From: Planctomycetales bacterium
GTDB taxonomy: Bacteria > Planctomycetota > Planctomycetia > Planctomycetales > Planctomycetaceae
Length of the DNA: 64,000 bases
Reading direction: 5' to 3'
Assembly (NCBI GenBank): GCA_028285345.1
Contig: JANQPT010000012.1
Span: 301,150-365,149, forward strand
Made by a program: the position numbers and the translations under genes. Within the stretch, counting starts at the first letter, position 1, and each line of letters opens with the position of its first letter. The notes beneath the pieces were generated by a model. That model was not told where the DNA came from, did not search any database, and saw only the letters and a program-made list of their open reading frames with translations. Below are positions 38,497 through 49,081 of the stretch, piece by piece.

Positions 38497-38778
38497 GCCC
38501 GCCGTCCCACTCCAGAAAACGTCATAGTTTGATCAGTATTGTTGCTCTGCTCGGTGCCCGCATGCTGCAAGTGCGTGTTGTTGTCGAAGTACGCCCTTAA
38601 TTTCATTCTAAGACCGGGTCTGGACAGAATCAATCCGCACTTTCTGCGTCTGCGTCGAATTCTAAGTGCAATCCGTAGCGATTAATCCCGGTTGCGTGAT
38701 CGGCGCAGATGATTTCCGCGACGGACCGCCTGATTGAAGTATCACGGGCGGTGGGGTGCTGTACGCGGGAATTGCGGT

Positions 38779-40065
38779 CTATTTCGTCGTCGCAGAGTCT
38801 GCCGGCTGTGAGCCAAGTCCGTCTATACAGACCAGGTGGCGGTTCGTTCGCAGGAAGAGCAGCCCTTGCGAGATTGCCGCTGACGCGTAGACAGGCTCGC
38901 CGACGGGATTCCGTGCCAACCGCCGATATCGCGGCACGCCGCCTTCAATGACGATCGTCTCGCCCGCTTCATTGGTGAAATAAATCTTACCGGCGCCCGC
39001 CACGGGCGAGGCTGTGAACTTACCGCCAAGCCGTTTCTGCCAAATTCGTTTGCCGTTTCGCGAATCGAGACAGGTCGCAATCCCGGCATCATCGACGACG
39101 TAGTAGTAATCGCCGACTAAAATCGCCGACGGCACAAAAGGAGCGCCCCGGTTGTTTTGCCAGCGCACGTGGGTCGCGGTCACATCTCCGGTACCTCCCG
39201 GTTCAATGGCCATCGACGGCCCTTTCGGTCCACTCACGACATACACCATACCGTTTCCATAAATGGGCGTTGGAATGCATTCCCGCCTCATGCCGGTGAC
39301 GGTCCACAACTTGTTGCCGTTGGTGGGATCCAAAGCGTCGACTTTGTGTGAGCCGGACAGGATCAATTCGTGCCGCCCATCGGCAAGGGGAACCAATTGG
39401 GGCGATGCCCATGACAGCCACGTCTCCGGGCGATCGGTTTTCCAAACATTGGCTCCGGTCGATTGCCGCAGTGCCACCACGTACGAATCGCCGTAGTGGT
39501 CACATTGCAGCAGCAGCAAATCTTGAAACAGCACCGGCGAACTGGACGCGGCGAATCGGTTCTCAAACGGTCCATACTCCGCCGCCAAGGAACGCTGCCA
39601 ATGCAATTGGCCATCGAGGCCGACGCAAAACACGTCCCCCGTCCCGAAGAAGGCGAACACGAACTTGCCGTCGGTCACCGGTGCGGGAGTCGCCATGCTG
39701 CTCTTTTGTGCGTGGTACCGTGTCGGAGCGGTACCCCACAGTCGCTGATGCCACAATTCGCGACCGTCCTCCAAAGCGTAGCAGATGATATGCAGTTCGG
39801 TTTGTTGAAGGCCGTCGGATGCAGTGACGATCACACGGTCTCCCCAGACGATGGGATTGGAGATTCCCGATCCGGGCACGGCCGTTTTCCAGCGAATTCC
39901 CTCGTCGGCCGTCCATTGCGTGGGAAGGTTTTTCTCAGCGGAGATCCCGTTCCGCGTCAATCCGCGCCATCCCGGCCAATTGTCGGCCGTCGCGAAATCA
40001 TTTGCGAAGCCGCAAGCAATCACGCAAGAGATTCCGATTTGCAGCAATCGATGTTTCATCACCAT
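38779..40065 (-). CDS. PQQ-like beta-propeller repeat protein, exported
   Basis: A 428-residue protein with a signal peptide (LLQIGISCVIACGFANDFATA) and repeated propeller blades of the PQQ/BamB type: NWPGWRGLTRNGISAEKNLPTQW, GDRVIVTASDGLQQTELHIICYALEDGRELWHQ, VDALDPTNGNKLWTVTG and GIATCLDSRNGKRIWQKRLGG. Such proteins bind partners or act as scaffolds on the cell surface; the enzyme activity of true PQQ dehydrogenases is not expected. It lies 56 bases downstream of the next gene on the same strand. Confidence 0.88.
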   Translation of the reverse strand: MVMKHRLLQIGISCVIACGFANDFATADNWPGWRGLTRNGISAEKNLPTQWTADEGIRWKTAVPGSGISNPIVWGDRVIVTASDGLQQTELHIICYALEDGRELWHQRLWGTAPTRYHAQKSSMATPAPVTDGKFVFAFFGTGDVFCVGLDGQLHWQRSLAAEYGPFENRFAASSSPVLFQDLLLLQCDHYGDSYVVALRQSTGANVWKTDRPETWLSWASPQLVPLADGRHELILSGSHKVDALDPTNGNKLWTVTGMRRECIPTPIYGNGMVYVVSGPKGPSMAIEPGGTGDVTATHVRWQNNRGAPFVPSAILVGDYYYVVDDAGIATCLDSRNGKRIWQKRLGGKFTASPVAGAGKIYFTNEAGETIVIEGGVPRYRRLARNPVGEPVYASAAISQGLLFLRTNRHLVCIDGLGSQPADSATTK

Positions 40066-40121
40066 GTCTCGTCTTCGATCTCGAACTTCCGGTGCGAAAA
40101 ATCAAACTCCGCCGCACGCTT

Positions 40122-41288
40122 TCAAGGATTCGATTCCGGCTCGCGGTCGGGCAGCGCAGAGCGAATGTCGATCGGTCCGCCGGTTTCATCACAAAGCCGC
40201 AGCTGGAATGACCAATTGTTGGGGACGGCCGGGTTCTTGTGTTGCGGTCCCTGACAGATCTTGACCAGGATCTTATTCTTGCCGCTTCGCAAAACCACCG
40301 GGGCGGTAAACCGGTCCAAACGCGTTCCGTTGAGCCACTGCTTTCGGGCGAACACCTTTTCTCCGTTGATCCATACTGACAGATTGTCGTCCGCACCACA
40401 GCGGAGTTGAACGGGTTGCTCGCTGGGGGAATTGATTTCCGTATAGGCGTATCCGACAGCCTCTTTGACCGGCGCAATGGCCGAGACTAAGTTGAGTTGT
40501 CCCATCGCGTCTTCCGTTGAATAGCGTTTCCAGGCGATCGCGTCTCCTGTTTTTCCCGTGTACGTCGCCCGCAGATCGGCTTGTTTTTCCGGCGGAAAGG
40601 GCGTGTCAAATCCCGTTTTTTCCGGCGCGTCAAAGGGACCGAGCAAGTACCAGTCAATGACGAATCCCATGTGGTCCACGATACTGACCTGATGGCCGAC
40701 AGACTTCAGTTTGGCGGCGGCCGATTGAATCTGAGCACTGTCCCGTGCCGCCTGAAAGGCGCGCTGATATTGTTTCGCCGCCGCCGCAGTGTCTCCGGCC
40801 TGCTTCAGCGCATCGCCCTTCTTCAAGACCGCGGCAACGGCATCTTGGCGAAACTCATTGTCGGCCAACTGTGTGGCAATGAACGACTCGCGGAATTGCG
40901 GCTCCAATCGGTCCAACAGTGAGAGCACCAGCCGCCGCGGACGTCCGCGATGGACGGAACTCTCGACGAACTCGCGAAGTTGCCGGCGCGGAAACTCCGG
41001 ATTAGTTTTTTGAAACTCGCGGCGGACAAGTTGTTCGTACACCGAACGATACCAGTTTGCGGCGACCACGTTGTCGGTGTTCATAGCCTCCAGGAGCCGG
41101 GGGAGGATCTCGATGCCGGACGACGACAATTCCTGGGCGGCCTGCCGTGCGGCCGCCGAACCCGTGCCGTTGGGACCACATTTGGCAATTTGCTGCAGAG
41201 GACCTTCAATGTCCTCTGCAGCGGTTGAAACGGTTAGGCAAATCGCAAGGAGCGGTCCACACAAAATAGATCGTGTCGGGACGGACAT
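40122..41288 (-). CDS. Exported hypothetical protein with helical and beta-sandwich domains
   Basis: A 388-residue protein with a signal peptide (SILCGPLLAICLTVSTAAE), an alpha-helical region (residues 25-190, HEAT/TPR-like, for example AGDTAAAAKQYQRAFQAARD), and a C-terminal beta-sandwich resembling PA14/carbohydrate-binding modules (LRCGADDNLSVWINGEKVFARKQWL). It is probably cell-surface or periplasmic. It stands immediately upstream of the PQQ-like propeller gene and may form one transcript with it. No enzyme motif is seen. Confidence 0.75.
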   Translation of the reverse strand: MSVPTRSILCGPLLAICLTVSTAAEDIEGPLQQIAKCGPNGTGSAAARQAAQELSSSGIEILPRLLEAMNTDNVVAANWYRSVYEQLVRREFQKTNPEFPRRQLREFVESSVHRGRPRRLVLSLLDRLEPQFRESFIATQLADNEFRQDAVAAVLKKGDALKQAGDTAAAAKQYQRAFQAARDSAQIQSAAAKLKSVGHQVSIVDHMGFVIDWYLLGPFDAPEKTGFDTPFPPEKQADLRATYTGKTGDAIAWKRYSTEDAMGQLNLVSAIAPVKEAVGYAYTEINSPSEQPVQLRCGADDNLSVWINGEKVFARKQWLNGTRLDRFTAPVVLRSGKNKILVKICQGPQHKNPAVPNNWSFQLRLCDETGGPIDIRSALPDREPESNP

Positions 41289-41544
41289 GACTGAAACCTG
41301 TTCACAGAATCGACGTCGATTTGCTAAGTTAGCTCGCGCATTTCGCTGGTTCGATCGTACCCGATGCGGAATCTGAAACGCAACACGCGCCGAGATCGCG
41401 AGGCAGCCGCAAAATGATCAAGTATTTTGCCCTACCGACCTCATTTTCGTATGATTAAGGCTTGTACAACACTTGCGGAATCGTCGAGCACGTCGTTGAG
41501 TCTTCTCACAATTGATTCTGATTGTTTCCGTTGAGGTGATTCAA

Positions 41545-42849
41545 ATGTCCCAGTCGACTCTCAATGAGCCGAACAACCTTCCGGAGACCGCAACAACTGC
41601 CGCTGGGAAAAAGGGTCGGGCGCCAAGCGGAGATCACTCCGCAGGTCGCGGCCGGGTCACCGCCCTGGATCGGGGATTGCTAAAGATCCTGTTGCACTTA
41701 TTGGGAAACCCGCCGATTGACGTGCGCTTGTGGGACGGAGTTCCGCAAGGGACGGCGACAAACGAAGGCGGCTCGCGCGTGGACATCCGCGATCGCCACG
41801 CGTTGTGGAAGCTGTTCTACGATCCCAGTCTGGGTTTCGGCGAGGGCTACAGCGACGGCCGAATCGAGATCCACGGCGATCTGGTTTCGTTGTGCGAAAC
41901 TGTCGATGAATCGATGCTCGATCACAAGCCGCGTCCCTCGCTCCTCCGCCGGCTGCAGGCGAAGATCCGATATCGCGGCAATACGCTCGCCCGGTCGAAA
42001 GCGAACATTCATCGCCACTACGATATCGGAAACGAGTTTTACTCGATGTGGCTGGATGAGCAGATGGTCTATACGTGCGCGTATTTTGACGATCCGGAGC
42101 TCTCACTCGAGGCCGCGCAGGCGGCCAAAATGGATCACGTCTGCCGCAAAGTGCGCTTGAAACCAGGCAATACCGTCGTCGAGGCGGGGTGCGGCTGGGG
42201 CGCGCTGGCGCTGCATATGGCCCGCGAGTACGGGGCAAAGGTCAAAGCGTACAATATCTCGCATGAACAAGTTGTCTACGCCCGACAACGTGCGGAGCGG
42301 GAAGGACTGTCACAGCAGGTCGAGTTCATTGAAGAGGACTGGCGTAAAGTCGCGGGTGAGTTCGACGCATTCGTCTCGGTTGGGATGTTGGAGCACGTCG
42401 GTCCCGAAAACTATCGGGAGCTGGGACAGGTCGTGTCTCGCTCGTTGAAACCTCACGGCCTCGGTCTGGTGCACACGATCGGGCGAAATTACGAGGCCCC
42501 CCTCGATGCCTGGACGTCGAAGAGAATCTTTCCGGGTGCCTACCCGCCGAGTCTGCGGCAGATGACCGACCTGTTTGAGAATTCGCGGTTGTCGATTCTG
42601 GACGTCGAAAACCTCCGCATGCATTATGCCAAAACGCTCAAGCACTGGCTGGAACGGTACGAAGAACATGCTGAGAGCGTCCGCGAAATGTTCGACGACA
42701 AGTTTGTCCGCATGTGGCGGCTCTACTTGGCCTCCTCAGTGGCGGCATTCCTGGCCGGCAGCCTGCAGCTGTTTCAGGTCACATTCGCCCATGCCCGCAA
42801 CAACGAGATTCCAATGACGCGGGAACATCTGTATCAGTGCGCGCACTAG
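41545..42849 (+). CDS. Cyclopropane-fatty-acyl-phospholipid synthase family protein
   Basis: A 434-residue SAM-dependent methyltransferase of the CFA synthase family, which adds a methylene bridge across double bonds of phospholipid acyl chains. Seen are IHRHYDIGNEFYSMWLD, YTCAYFDDPELSLEAAQ, the SAM-binding VVEAGCGWGALALHMA near residue 213, AFVSVGMLEHVG, and the C-terminal MHYAKTLKHWLERY. The frame opens at 41512, but the ATG at 41545 is preceded by GAGGTG at good distance. Some family members methylate other lipids, so the exact product is uncertain. The N-terminal 30 residues are Pro/Asn-rich and variable. Confidence 0.9.
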   Translation: MSQSTLNEPNNLPETATTAAGKKGRAPSGDHSAGRGRVTALDRGLLKILLHLLGNPPIDVRLWDGVPQGTATNEGGSRVDIRDRHALWKLFYDPSLGFGEGYSDGRIEIHGDLVSLCETVDESMLDHKPRPSLLRRLQAKIRYRGNTLARSKANIHRHYDIGNEFYSMWLDEQMVYTCAYFDDPELSLEAAQAAKMDHVCRKVRLKPGNTVVEAGCGWGALALHMAREYGAKVKAYNISHEQVVYARQRAEREGLSQQVEFIEEDWRKVAGEFDAFVSVGMLEHVGPENYRELGQVVSRSLKPHGLGLVHTIGRNYEAPLDAWTSKRIFPGAYPPSLRQMTDLFENSRLSILDVENLRMHYAKTLKHWLERYEEHAESVREMFDDKFVRMWRLYLASSVAAFLAGSLQLFQVTFAHARNNEIPMTREHLYQCAH

Positions 42850-42964
42850 TCCTTTGTCGCGGCAATGTGAGTAGCACTCTCATGCTTTGTGGCAAGGTTT
42901 TATGAGGCCGACTGCGGCTCGCTTCCCGATTCATTCCGATTCCTAAAACGGTTCGAACAACATC

Positions 42965-43837
42965 GTGCCTCAACCGGAAATCGCCTACTTCACCGCCTCG
43001 GACGGCTACCGGTTGTATTTCCGCCGTTATCAATCAACCAGCGGCGACAGTCGCGCGACGGTCGTTGCTCTGCACGGGATCCAAAGTCACGCCGGGTGGT
43101 ACGACTATAGCAACAGTCGCCTCGCTGACGCGGGATTTGATGTGCTGTTCTTGGATCGCCGCGGATCAGGACTGAACGAAGCCGCAAGGGGCGATGCGGT
43201 CCATCCGGATCGACTGGTAAACGATGTGGCCCAGTTTCTGACGTGGGTCCGGAACTCCTCGGGTGAAGGCCGCCCCGTCGTTTTGCTGTCGGTGAGCTGG
43301 GGTGGAAAGCTGGCCGCACTGACCGCGGCGCAGCGGCCGGAATTGGTCGACGCGTTAGCACTCCTGTACCCCGGAATTCGCGCGAAGATTCAAGCCACGA
43401 CGTCTCAGCATCTGCTGTTGTCGCTGGCGGACTGCCTCGGCAAACGGAAACGACGCGTCCCCGTCCCGCTGGGGGACTCGCGACTCTTCACGGCGGATCC
43501 CCGCTTTCGGGAGTTCATCGACCACGACGCACTCACGCTTCGCGAAGTGACCGTTGGGTTCTTACTCGCCAATCGCCGGCTGGATCGCATGCTGGCCGAT
43601 GCCCCCGAACGAATTCATTGCCCGGTGCTTCTCATGCTGGCGGGACAGGATCGAATCATCGACAATCGGGCCATGCGGGGCTATTTCCTGCGGTTTGCGT
43701 CGCACAAGCGAAAGCTGATTGAATACGTCGACGCCGAACATACACTGGAGTTCGAGCGCCGCCGCGAAGAGTTCGTCGACGACCTGCTACATTGGCTCCA
43801 ACGTATGACGGATGTCCCGATCGCGCCGGAATCTTGA
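42965..43837 (+). CDS. Alpha/beta hydrolase (lysophospholipase-like)
   Basis: A 290-residue serine hydrolase. Seen are ATVVALHGIQSHAGWYDYS (oxyanion His-Gly), VLFLDRRGSGLN, the nucleophile elbow LLSVSWGGKLAAL (S-x-S-x-G), the acid strand VLLMLAGQDRIID and the catalytic His in YVDAEHTLEF. It resembles monoglyceride lipase/lysophospholipase-type enzymes, and its neighbour CFA synthase also works on lipids, but the substrate is not known. The start is a GTG at 42965; no ATG lies close to the conserved N-terminus. Confidence 0.85.
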   Translation: MPQPEIAYFTASDGYRLYFRRYQSTSGDSRATVVALHGIQSHAGWYDYSNSRLADAGFDVLFLDRRGSGLNEAARGDAVHPDRLVNDVAQFLTWVRNSSGEGRPVVLLSVSWGGKLAALTAAQRPELVDALALLYPGIRAKIQATTSQHLLLSLADCLGKRKRRVPVPLGDSRLFTADPRFREFIDHDALTLREVTVGFLLANRRLDRMLADAPERIHCPVLLMLAGQDRIIDNRAMRGYFLRFASHKRKLIEYVDAEHTLEFERRREEFVDDLLHWLQRMTDVPIAPES

Positions 43838-43925
43838 TTCTTCCAATTCTCAACGGTGGGGAAGATGATATAATTCCATCGCAATAGCTCATCTCCCGAT
43901 GTTTCCCGTGAAAGGCGGCGCGCCG

Positions 43926-44912
43926 ATGCGAGATTTGATCACGGTTTTAGTCGTTCTGTTTGGCACATGCGTGCCGCAGTGGCTTCATGCTTCAGATGCT
44001 GAGCCGCGACCGGCGGCGAAGAAGAAGCCGGCGGAGGACCGCCTGGTTCCCCTCAATCCAAAGGGGACGCTGTTATTGGATCGGGTCGGTAAGCGCGTCC
44101 TGTTGAAAGCAAAAATCGTCCAGCGAGAAGCGTTGCTGGAGTTCTTTTGCTGCTTGTCACAGACGCTGGAACACGAATCGATTCTGTCGGTCGACGCCAA
44201 GGCTTTCGAAGTGCATGCGGCACTGTTGAGCATCGGAGCCAAATCAGGAAAACCGGTCGAGTTTCAGCCAAAGTTCAAACCTCCCACCGGCCAAGTGATT
44301 GACGTTTATGTGCAGTGGCGGGACAAGAAAAACAAGCTGCGCCGAGTACGCGGCCAGGAGTGGGTACAGACCTCGACGAATCGATTCTTCGCCGCGAAGC
44401 TGAAGAAGCTGCCAGCCGATCTGAAGATACCGGCGGATTCAGAGCTTCGGTATGACGATGTGGTCAAAGAATTGTTGTGGTTCGGCCCCATGAGTAAGTC
44501 GCAGAAAAAGAAACTGCTCACCTGGAGCCGGGACAAGGATTATCAGCAAGCGATCAATGAATTCTATCGACGGAGCCAGCCCAAGCCGATGAAGGCGGAT
44601 TGGGTGTTCGCCGGCAGCATGCTGGTCAAAGATGAGGTCGACGGCAAGGAATTCTATCTCGCTGAAGATGGCCAGCTGATCAGCGTGGCGAATTTCCCGT
44701 CTGCGACGATCGACATTGCGATGCAGAGTTCCGACTCCAAGGAATCGCTGCTTTTTGAGGCCGCCACAAAAAAGATTCCGCCATTGGGGACGGAAGTGCT
44801 GATTGAATTGATTCCGAAGCAGACGAAGAAAGGGGATCAGAAAAAAAAGGGGCAGAGTACGCCGGCCGCACCGGCAGACAAGTCGAAGCAGCGCAATTTG
44901 CGCAAGAAATAG
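43926..44912 (+). CDS. YdjY domain-containing exported protein
   Basis: A 328-residue protein with a signal peptide (LITVLVVLFGTCVPQWLHA) and a YdjY-type domain: KRVLLKAKIVQREALLEFFCC, EHESILSVDAKAFEVHAALLSIG, GQVIDVYVQWRD and ADWVFAGSMLVKDEVDGKEFYLAEDGQLISVANFPSATID. The C-terminus is Lys-rich and low in complexity (QTKKGDQKKKGQSTP). Function is unknown; YdjY neighbours in other bacteria are often iron-sulfur or ferredoxin-linked. An upstream Met at 43899 exists, but the Met at 43926 is preceded by GAAAGGCGG. Confidence 0.8.
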   Translation: MRDLITVLVVLFGTCVPQWLHASDAEPRPAAKKKPAEDRLVPLNPKGTLLLDRVGKRVLLKAKIVQREALLEFFCCLSQTLEHESILSVDAKAFEVHAALLSIGAKSGKPVEFQPKFKPPTGQVIDVYVQWRDKKNKLRRVRGQEWVQTSTNRFFAAKLKKLPADLKIPADSELRYDDVVKELLWFGPMSKSQKKKLLTWSRDKDYQQAINEFYRRSQPKPMKADWVFAGSMLVKDEVDGKEFYLAEDGQLISVANFPSATIDIAMQSSDSKESLLFEAATKKIPPLGTEVLIELIPKQTKKGDQKKKGQSTPAAPADKSKQRNLRKK

Positions 44913-45295
44913 GGGTCGGCTTAGGGGCACTTGGCAATTCAGGCTCTCCGGCAAAACTTCGCCGTGCGAAACGCTCTCAGCGAAATTCCAAGTCAAAGTT
45001 GTTGCTCGTGGTGCAACAATTGTAGCGCGGTCAGCCTGCAAGTTTATTTTGCTTTCGCGCAGCGGCCGAAAATATAGCACCCGAAGTAAACGATTCCCCT
45101 AGGCAAGACGCAACTTCCCCCGCCTGCCAAGCTCCAGTTCTGAGATGGCCGCCTTCCATCTCCATTGACCGCCTTAGCTTTTGTGGCGCGGGATCGATTG
45201 TGACGAGTCAAATCCACCGGACGTGGTTCCCATCGTGGCACGTCTACTCGTGACCGTCACAATTCCGGCGTCAACTTCACTAAGGACCAAGTCGC
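44913..45295. other. Intergenic stretch before the DUF1571 gene
   Basis: 383 bases with no recognisable gene, RNA or strong repeat. Regulatory signals for the DUF1571 gene are presumably here, but no clear promoter motif is seen. Confidence 0.4.
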
Positions 45296-46324
45296 ATGAC
45301 GCGATACTCTCTCAAACGCGCCGTACGTGCTGGTGCCGCCCGGCCCAACTTTCTCGCCGCCATGATCATCACCTCCGCCGTCGGCGTGCTGGTGCTGAAT
45401 TTTCAATTGGAGCCGGCCGCCGCGGTTTCGCGGAGAAATGTCACCGCACCAATGATCACCCAAATTCCGCCTCAAGTCAGCTTAAACACGACGTCCAATC
45501 GGACCGATGGCGAAGCTGCTGGTACGGCAAACGGGGACGCGGTTCAGGCGGCGACCGTCACCGTCGGCGACATCTGTCAGGGACGGTTGGCGCTGCTGAT
45601 GAACTTGGCGCTGTTGGAGGATGGTCTGCGTCTGTTAGAGAAGCAACACGGCTACTCGGCCGATTTCTTTAAGCAAGAGTGGTTGGAGGACAAAGGAGAC
45701 TATGGCGAACTGACCGAAATCCAGACGATCGAACTCAAAGCGCGGCACGCGCCGTTTAGCGTCTACATGCACTGGCTCAACGGCGATGCGGGACGCGAAG
45801 TCTTGTTCGTCGACGGGCAAAATAAGAATAAAATGATCGTCCATGCCGGCGGCGGGGGAATCAAAAGCAAGATCCCGCTGTCGCTCGATCCCAACGGTTC
45901 GCTGGCGATGAGTGAAGCACGGCATCCGGTGACACAGGCCGGCCTGTTGAATCTGGCCAAAACAATGGTGGAATATCGCCGCCGCGACCTGCAAGCCGCC
46001 GAGGGCAGCGTGCAATGTTGCCTGGGCCCCGATGTGATGTTCGACAAACGCCCCTGCTACAACTTCACGATCTTATTCAGCAATGAAGAGGTCGACGCAG
46101 ACTACCGCAAATCGCTGGTTCTGATCGACAAGCAGTGGTCGATTCCCGTCATGGTCAAGAACTACGGCTGGTACGACACTGAGGACGAGGACCTTGCTCA
46201 ATGTTCTCCCGAAGAACTCGACGAAGAGACGTTCCTCGAATACTACGCGTTCTCCAAAATCAACTTTGCTGAGAACCTGACGTCGTCCGACTTCGACCGC
46301 GACAATCCCGACTACCGATTCTAG
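45296..46324 (+). CDS. DUF1571 domain-containing protein
   Basis: A 342-residue protein with an N-terminal membrane/signal segment (FLAAMIITSAVGVLVLNF) and a DUF1571 domain: HGYSADFFKQEWLEDKGDYGELTEIQTIELKARHAPFSVYMHWLNGDAGREVLFVDGQN, then SLDPNGSLAMSEARHPVTQAGLLNL. The fold resembles lipoprotein-localisation-type (LolA-like) outer-surface proteins in shape of motif only. It is widespread in planctomycetes and its function is unknown. It is convergent with the oleD gene, 31 bases away. Confidence 0.88.
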   Translation: MTRYSLKRAVRAGAARPNFLAAMIITSAVGVLVLNFQLEPAAAVSRRNVTAPMITQIPPQVSLNTTSNRTDGEAAGTANGDAVQAATVTVGDICQGRLALLMNLALLEDGLRLLEKQHGYSADFFKQEWLEDKGDYGELTEIQTIELKARHAPFSVYMHWLNGDAGREVLFVDGQNKNKMIVHAGGGGIKSKIPLSLDPNGSLAMSEARHPVTQAGLLNLAKTMVEYRRRDLQAAEGSVQCCLGPDVMFDKRPCYNFTILFSNEEVDADYRKSLVLIDKQWSIPVMVKNYGWYDTEDEDLAQCSPEELDEETFLEYYAFSKINFAENLTSSDFDRDNPDYRF

Positions 46325-46355
46325 GTCAAGCTCCGCAGCCGCTTGTCGGCCTCGA

Positions 46356-47354
46356 CTATCGATTAGCCGTTGCGAGTTCAGCTCCAAGACGGCGCATGGC
46401 TTCGTCAAAGCTCACCTGCGGATTGTAGCCGAAGTCGCGTTGAGCTTTTGCCACTGAATAATGGTGCGAGTTGCCTAATTGCTCGGCGAGAAAGCGGGTC
46501 ATCGCCGGCTCGCCGCGCAGTGGCAGCACTCGATAGGCGACCTCCTGCAGAGCGCCCACCACGCGCGCGGCGCGTGCCGACAGTGCTCGCTTCACAGGCG
46601 GTAAGCCGGCCAGTGCCAGCAGTTGATCAACCCATTGCCACAGGTTGACCGGTTCGATTTCGTTGATGAAGTACGCTTCGCCGGCGACCGGGGAACCGAC
46701 GTTCAACGCGTCCGCCGCCTGCAGGTGTGCACGGGCGGCATTCTCCACGTAAGAAATCGAGATCAGATTTCGTCCCGAGCCCACGCGCCTGAGCCGTCCC
46801 TGTTTCGCGGTCTGAATCAGCCGGGGAATGATATGGTTGTCGCGCGGCCCCCACATCAGATGTGGCCGTAACGAGCACGTCGCCAAACCATTCTGCCCAT
46901 TGGCCGCCAGGACGGCCCGTTCCGCAATCGCCTTGGTGTGGGGATAATGACACAAAAACCGGTCCGAATAGGGCAATGATTCATCGCCGCCGGTATGTTC
47001 GGTCCCGTCGAAGACGACGCTCGGTGAACTCGTATAAATGAGTTTGCCGACGCCCTGTTCGCGGCACGCGGCGATCACGTTCTCGGTGCCCGCCGCGTTC
47101 GTTTCATAGAACATCGACCAGGAACCCCATACGCCGGGCAGGGCGGCGGTGTGAAAGACCGCCTCTTGATCAGCACAGGCGGCGGTAACCGTGTCAAGAT
47201 CGCGGACGTCCCCCTTGTGATAGTCGACATTGAGTTCGCGCAGCCGCGGATACTCGCCGCGGCACAAGACGCGAACTTGATCGCCGCGCCCCACCAGTTG
47301 CTCGGTCAAATACAGGCCGAGAAACCCTCCTCCCCCGGTCACCAGCGCCTTCAT
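46356..47354 (-). CDS. oleD: NAD(P)-dependent 2-alkyl-3-oxoalkanoate reductase OleD-like
   Basis: A 332-residue short-chain dehydrogenase (extended SDR). The Rossmann motif [11 protein letters not shown] is at the N-terminus, the catalytic YPHTKAIAE supplies Tyr and Lys, and [18 protein letters not shown] matches 3-beta-hydroxysteroid dehydrogenase/OleD proteins. OleD reduces the beta-keto acid made by OleA in head-to-head olefin synthesis. It starts at the Met at 47354, which overlaps the oleC stop by four bases (ATGA); an upstream extension to 47384 is unlikely. Co-occurrence with oleC makes the pathway assignment stronger than sequence alone would. Confidence 0.85.
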   Translation of the reverse strand: MKALVTGGGGFLGLYLTEQLVGRGDQVRVLCRGEYPRLRELNVDYHKGDVRDLDTVTAACADQEAVFHTAALPGVWGSWSMFYETNAAGTENVIAACREQGVGKLIYTSSPSVVFDGTEHTGGDESLPYSDRFLCHYPHTKAIAERAVLAANGQNGLATCSLRPHLMWGPRDNHIIPRLIQTAKQGRLRRVGSGRNLISISYVENAARAHLQAADALNVGSPVAGEAYFINEIEPVNLWQWVDQLLALAGLPPVKRALSARAARVVGALQEVAYRVLPLRGEPAMTRFLAEQLGNSHHYSVAKAQRDFGYNPQVSFDEAMRRLGAELATANR

Positions 47355-49081
47355 GATTTGTCTTGCAATTGTCGTGCGGCCCAAACGGCCAGTTTTTCAC
47401 GTGAGATTTTGACGTTGTGGCGAACGTCGACCGGCAACGAGGGATGGAACAGTATCTGCGAAATGTCCTTCGTCAGTGGACTGGCGGCCGCGAGCGCGGC
47501 CAACTCATCCACGAACGCCGTTCGCGCGGATTCATTCTCGGGAAATTCACCCGCTTCCGGTTCGACGACGATGGCGGGTGTCTGGGTCGGGCGCGCTCCC
47601 AGCCCGACTAATGCGGAGCGAAACACACGCGGATGCTCGTTAAAAATCGCTTCGCAGCAAACGGAGTACATTCTCCCTTCGCAAGTCTCCACCGAGTGCG
47701 CTTTGCGGCCGCAAAACCAGAGACGGCCCTGCTCGTCAAAATAGCCGACGTCGCCAATCCGGTGCCAAACTTGATCGCCGTCTGGGATTTTTGCCGCGCG
47801 CGTGCCGTCGGGCCGCTGAAAGTATTCCCGGGTGACAGCGGGACCTTTAACGATAATCTCTCCGATTTCGTTTTCAGAAAGCTCACAAACTTCGTCGATG
47901 CTCTCAAGCGGGCCGTCGCTGATTTCAATAATCCGCACCACCGCGCCGGGAAACAAATGCCCCACACACGTTCCCGCGCCCTTGCGGGTTTGTGCGGCGG
48001 TTTCAGAGAGGACTTGCCGCCCGGAAATCGAAGCGACCGGCAACGATTCCGTCGCGCCGTACGGCGTATGGATGTCCGCTTCCTCACCGGCGAACGCTTT
48101 GTGCATCCGCTCGATGACGGGAATGGGGACCGGAGCACCGGAAGAAAGCACGCGCTTCACCGTCGGCAGCGTGAGGCGGTTGCGCTCGCAATAACGGCCG
48201 ATCACATTCCAGATCGCCGGAGATCCAAACGCTTGCGTCACACCCAAGTCGTCGATCGTCTCGATCATCTTCTGCGGATCGACCTCCGCCGGGCGGGAGG
48301 GATCCATGTCGGGAATGACCGTTGTCACCCCCATCGCCGAGTTGAACAACGCGAACAGCGGAAATGCGGAGAGATCAATCTCGCCGGGCTGAATGTCATA
48401 AAAGTCGCGGATGTCTTCAACTTGGGCAGCGAACATGCCATGTTCGTAAAGCACTCCCTTCGCGGGACCGGTGCTGCCGGATGTAAAAATGATCGCGGCC
48501 GGGTCGGTCGGTTCGATTGCGGGAGCTTGCAGCGGTGTCCATTCGCCGCCGCGTAAATCTTGATAGTTCGGCCCGCCCCAAAACCAGCGACGTCCGACGG
48601 TGACATTGTACCGCGCGCTGCGAAACCGCGATCCGTAAGCAATGCGGACCGCCTGAACCGGCGAAATGGCGATGAACCCTTCGGGACTCACTTGATCGAG
48701 ACAGCGGAGGACGTTTTTAATCCCCATGCCCGGATCGATCAAAACTGCCACAGCCCCCGCCTTAAATAGCGCAAAGGTGAGCGCAATGAACTCCAATCCG
48801 GGCCGCACGAACAGCCCGATCCGCGTTCCGGGTGAGACGCCCATCTCCAACAACCCCCGCGCCAAGCGGTCCGACTCCCGGTCGAGCTGTTGAAAGGTGA
48901 GGTGGCTATACGTCACCCGTCCCATGGCATCCCGGCCCGCCGGAACCACAACCGCCCGCTGATGCGGATACCGGCGCGCGGACTCGGTAAGCGTGGCGGC
49001 AATGTTTCCCTGACGCTGCGGCGGCGTGGCGATCGTGGACACGGTGCTGACGAAAAAACGGGCGAATTTGATGCGATTCAA
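47351..49081 (-). CDS. oleC: Fatty acyl-AMP-forming ligase family, OleC-like (beta-lactone synthetase)
   Basis: A 576-residue ANL-superfamily adenylating enzyme. The AMP-binding motif [15 protein letters not shown], the [12 protein letters not shown] segment, the [11 protein letters not shown] motif and the hinge region [24 protein letters not shown] are seen. The block [23 protein letters not shown] is typical of OleC, which makes a beta-lactone from 2-alkyl-3-hydroxyalkanoic acids in long-chain olefin biosynthesis. It overlaps oleD by four bases. oleA (thiolase-like) and oleB (haloalkane-dehalogenase-like) are not in the neighbourhood. Confidence 0.87.
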   Translation of the reverse strand: MNRIKFARFFVSTVSTIATPPQRQGNIAATLTESARRYPHQRAVVVPAGRDAMGRVTYSHLTFQQLDRESDRLARGLLEMGVSPGTRIGLFVRPGLEFIALTFALFKAGAVAVLIDPGMGIKNVLRCLDQVSPEGFIAISPVQAVRIAYGSRFRSARYNVTVGRRWFWGGPNYQDLRGGEWTPLQAPAIEPTDPAAIIFTSGSTGPAKGVLYEHGMFAAQVEDIRDFYDIQPGEIDLSAFPLFALFNSAMGVTTVIPDMDPSRPAEVDPQKMIETIDDLGVTQAFGSPAIWNVIGRYCERNRLTLPTVKRVLSSGAPVPIPVIERMHKAFAGEEADIHTPYGATESLPVASISGRQVLSETAAQTRKGAGTCVGHLFPGAVVRIIEISDGPLESIDEVCELSENEIGEIIVKGPAVTREYFQRPDGTRAAKIPDGDQVWHRIGDVGYFDEQGRLWFCGRKAHSVETCEGRMYSVCCEAIFNEHPRVFRSALVGLGARPTQTPAIVVEPEAGEFPENESARTAFVDELAALAAASPLTKDISQILFHPSLPVDVRHNVKISREKLAVWAARQLQDKS

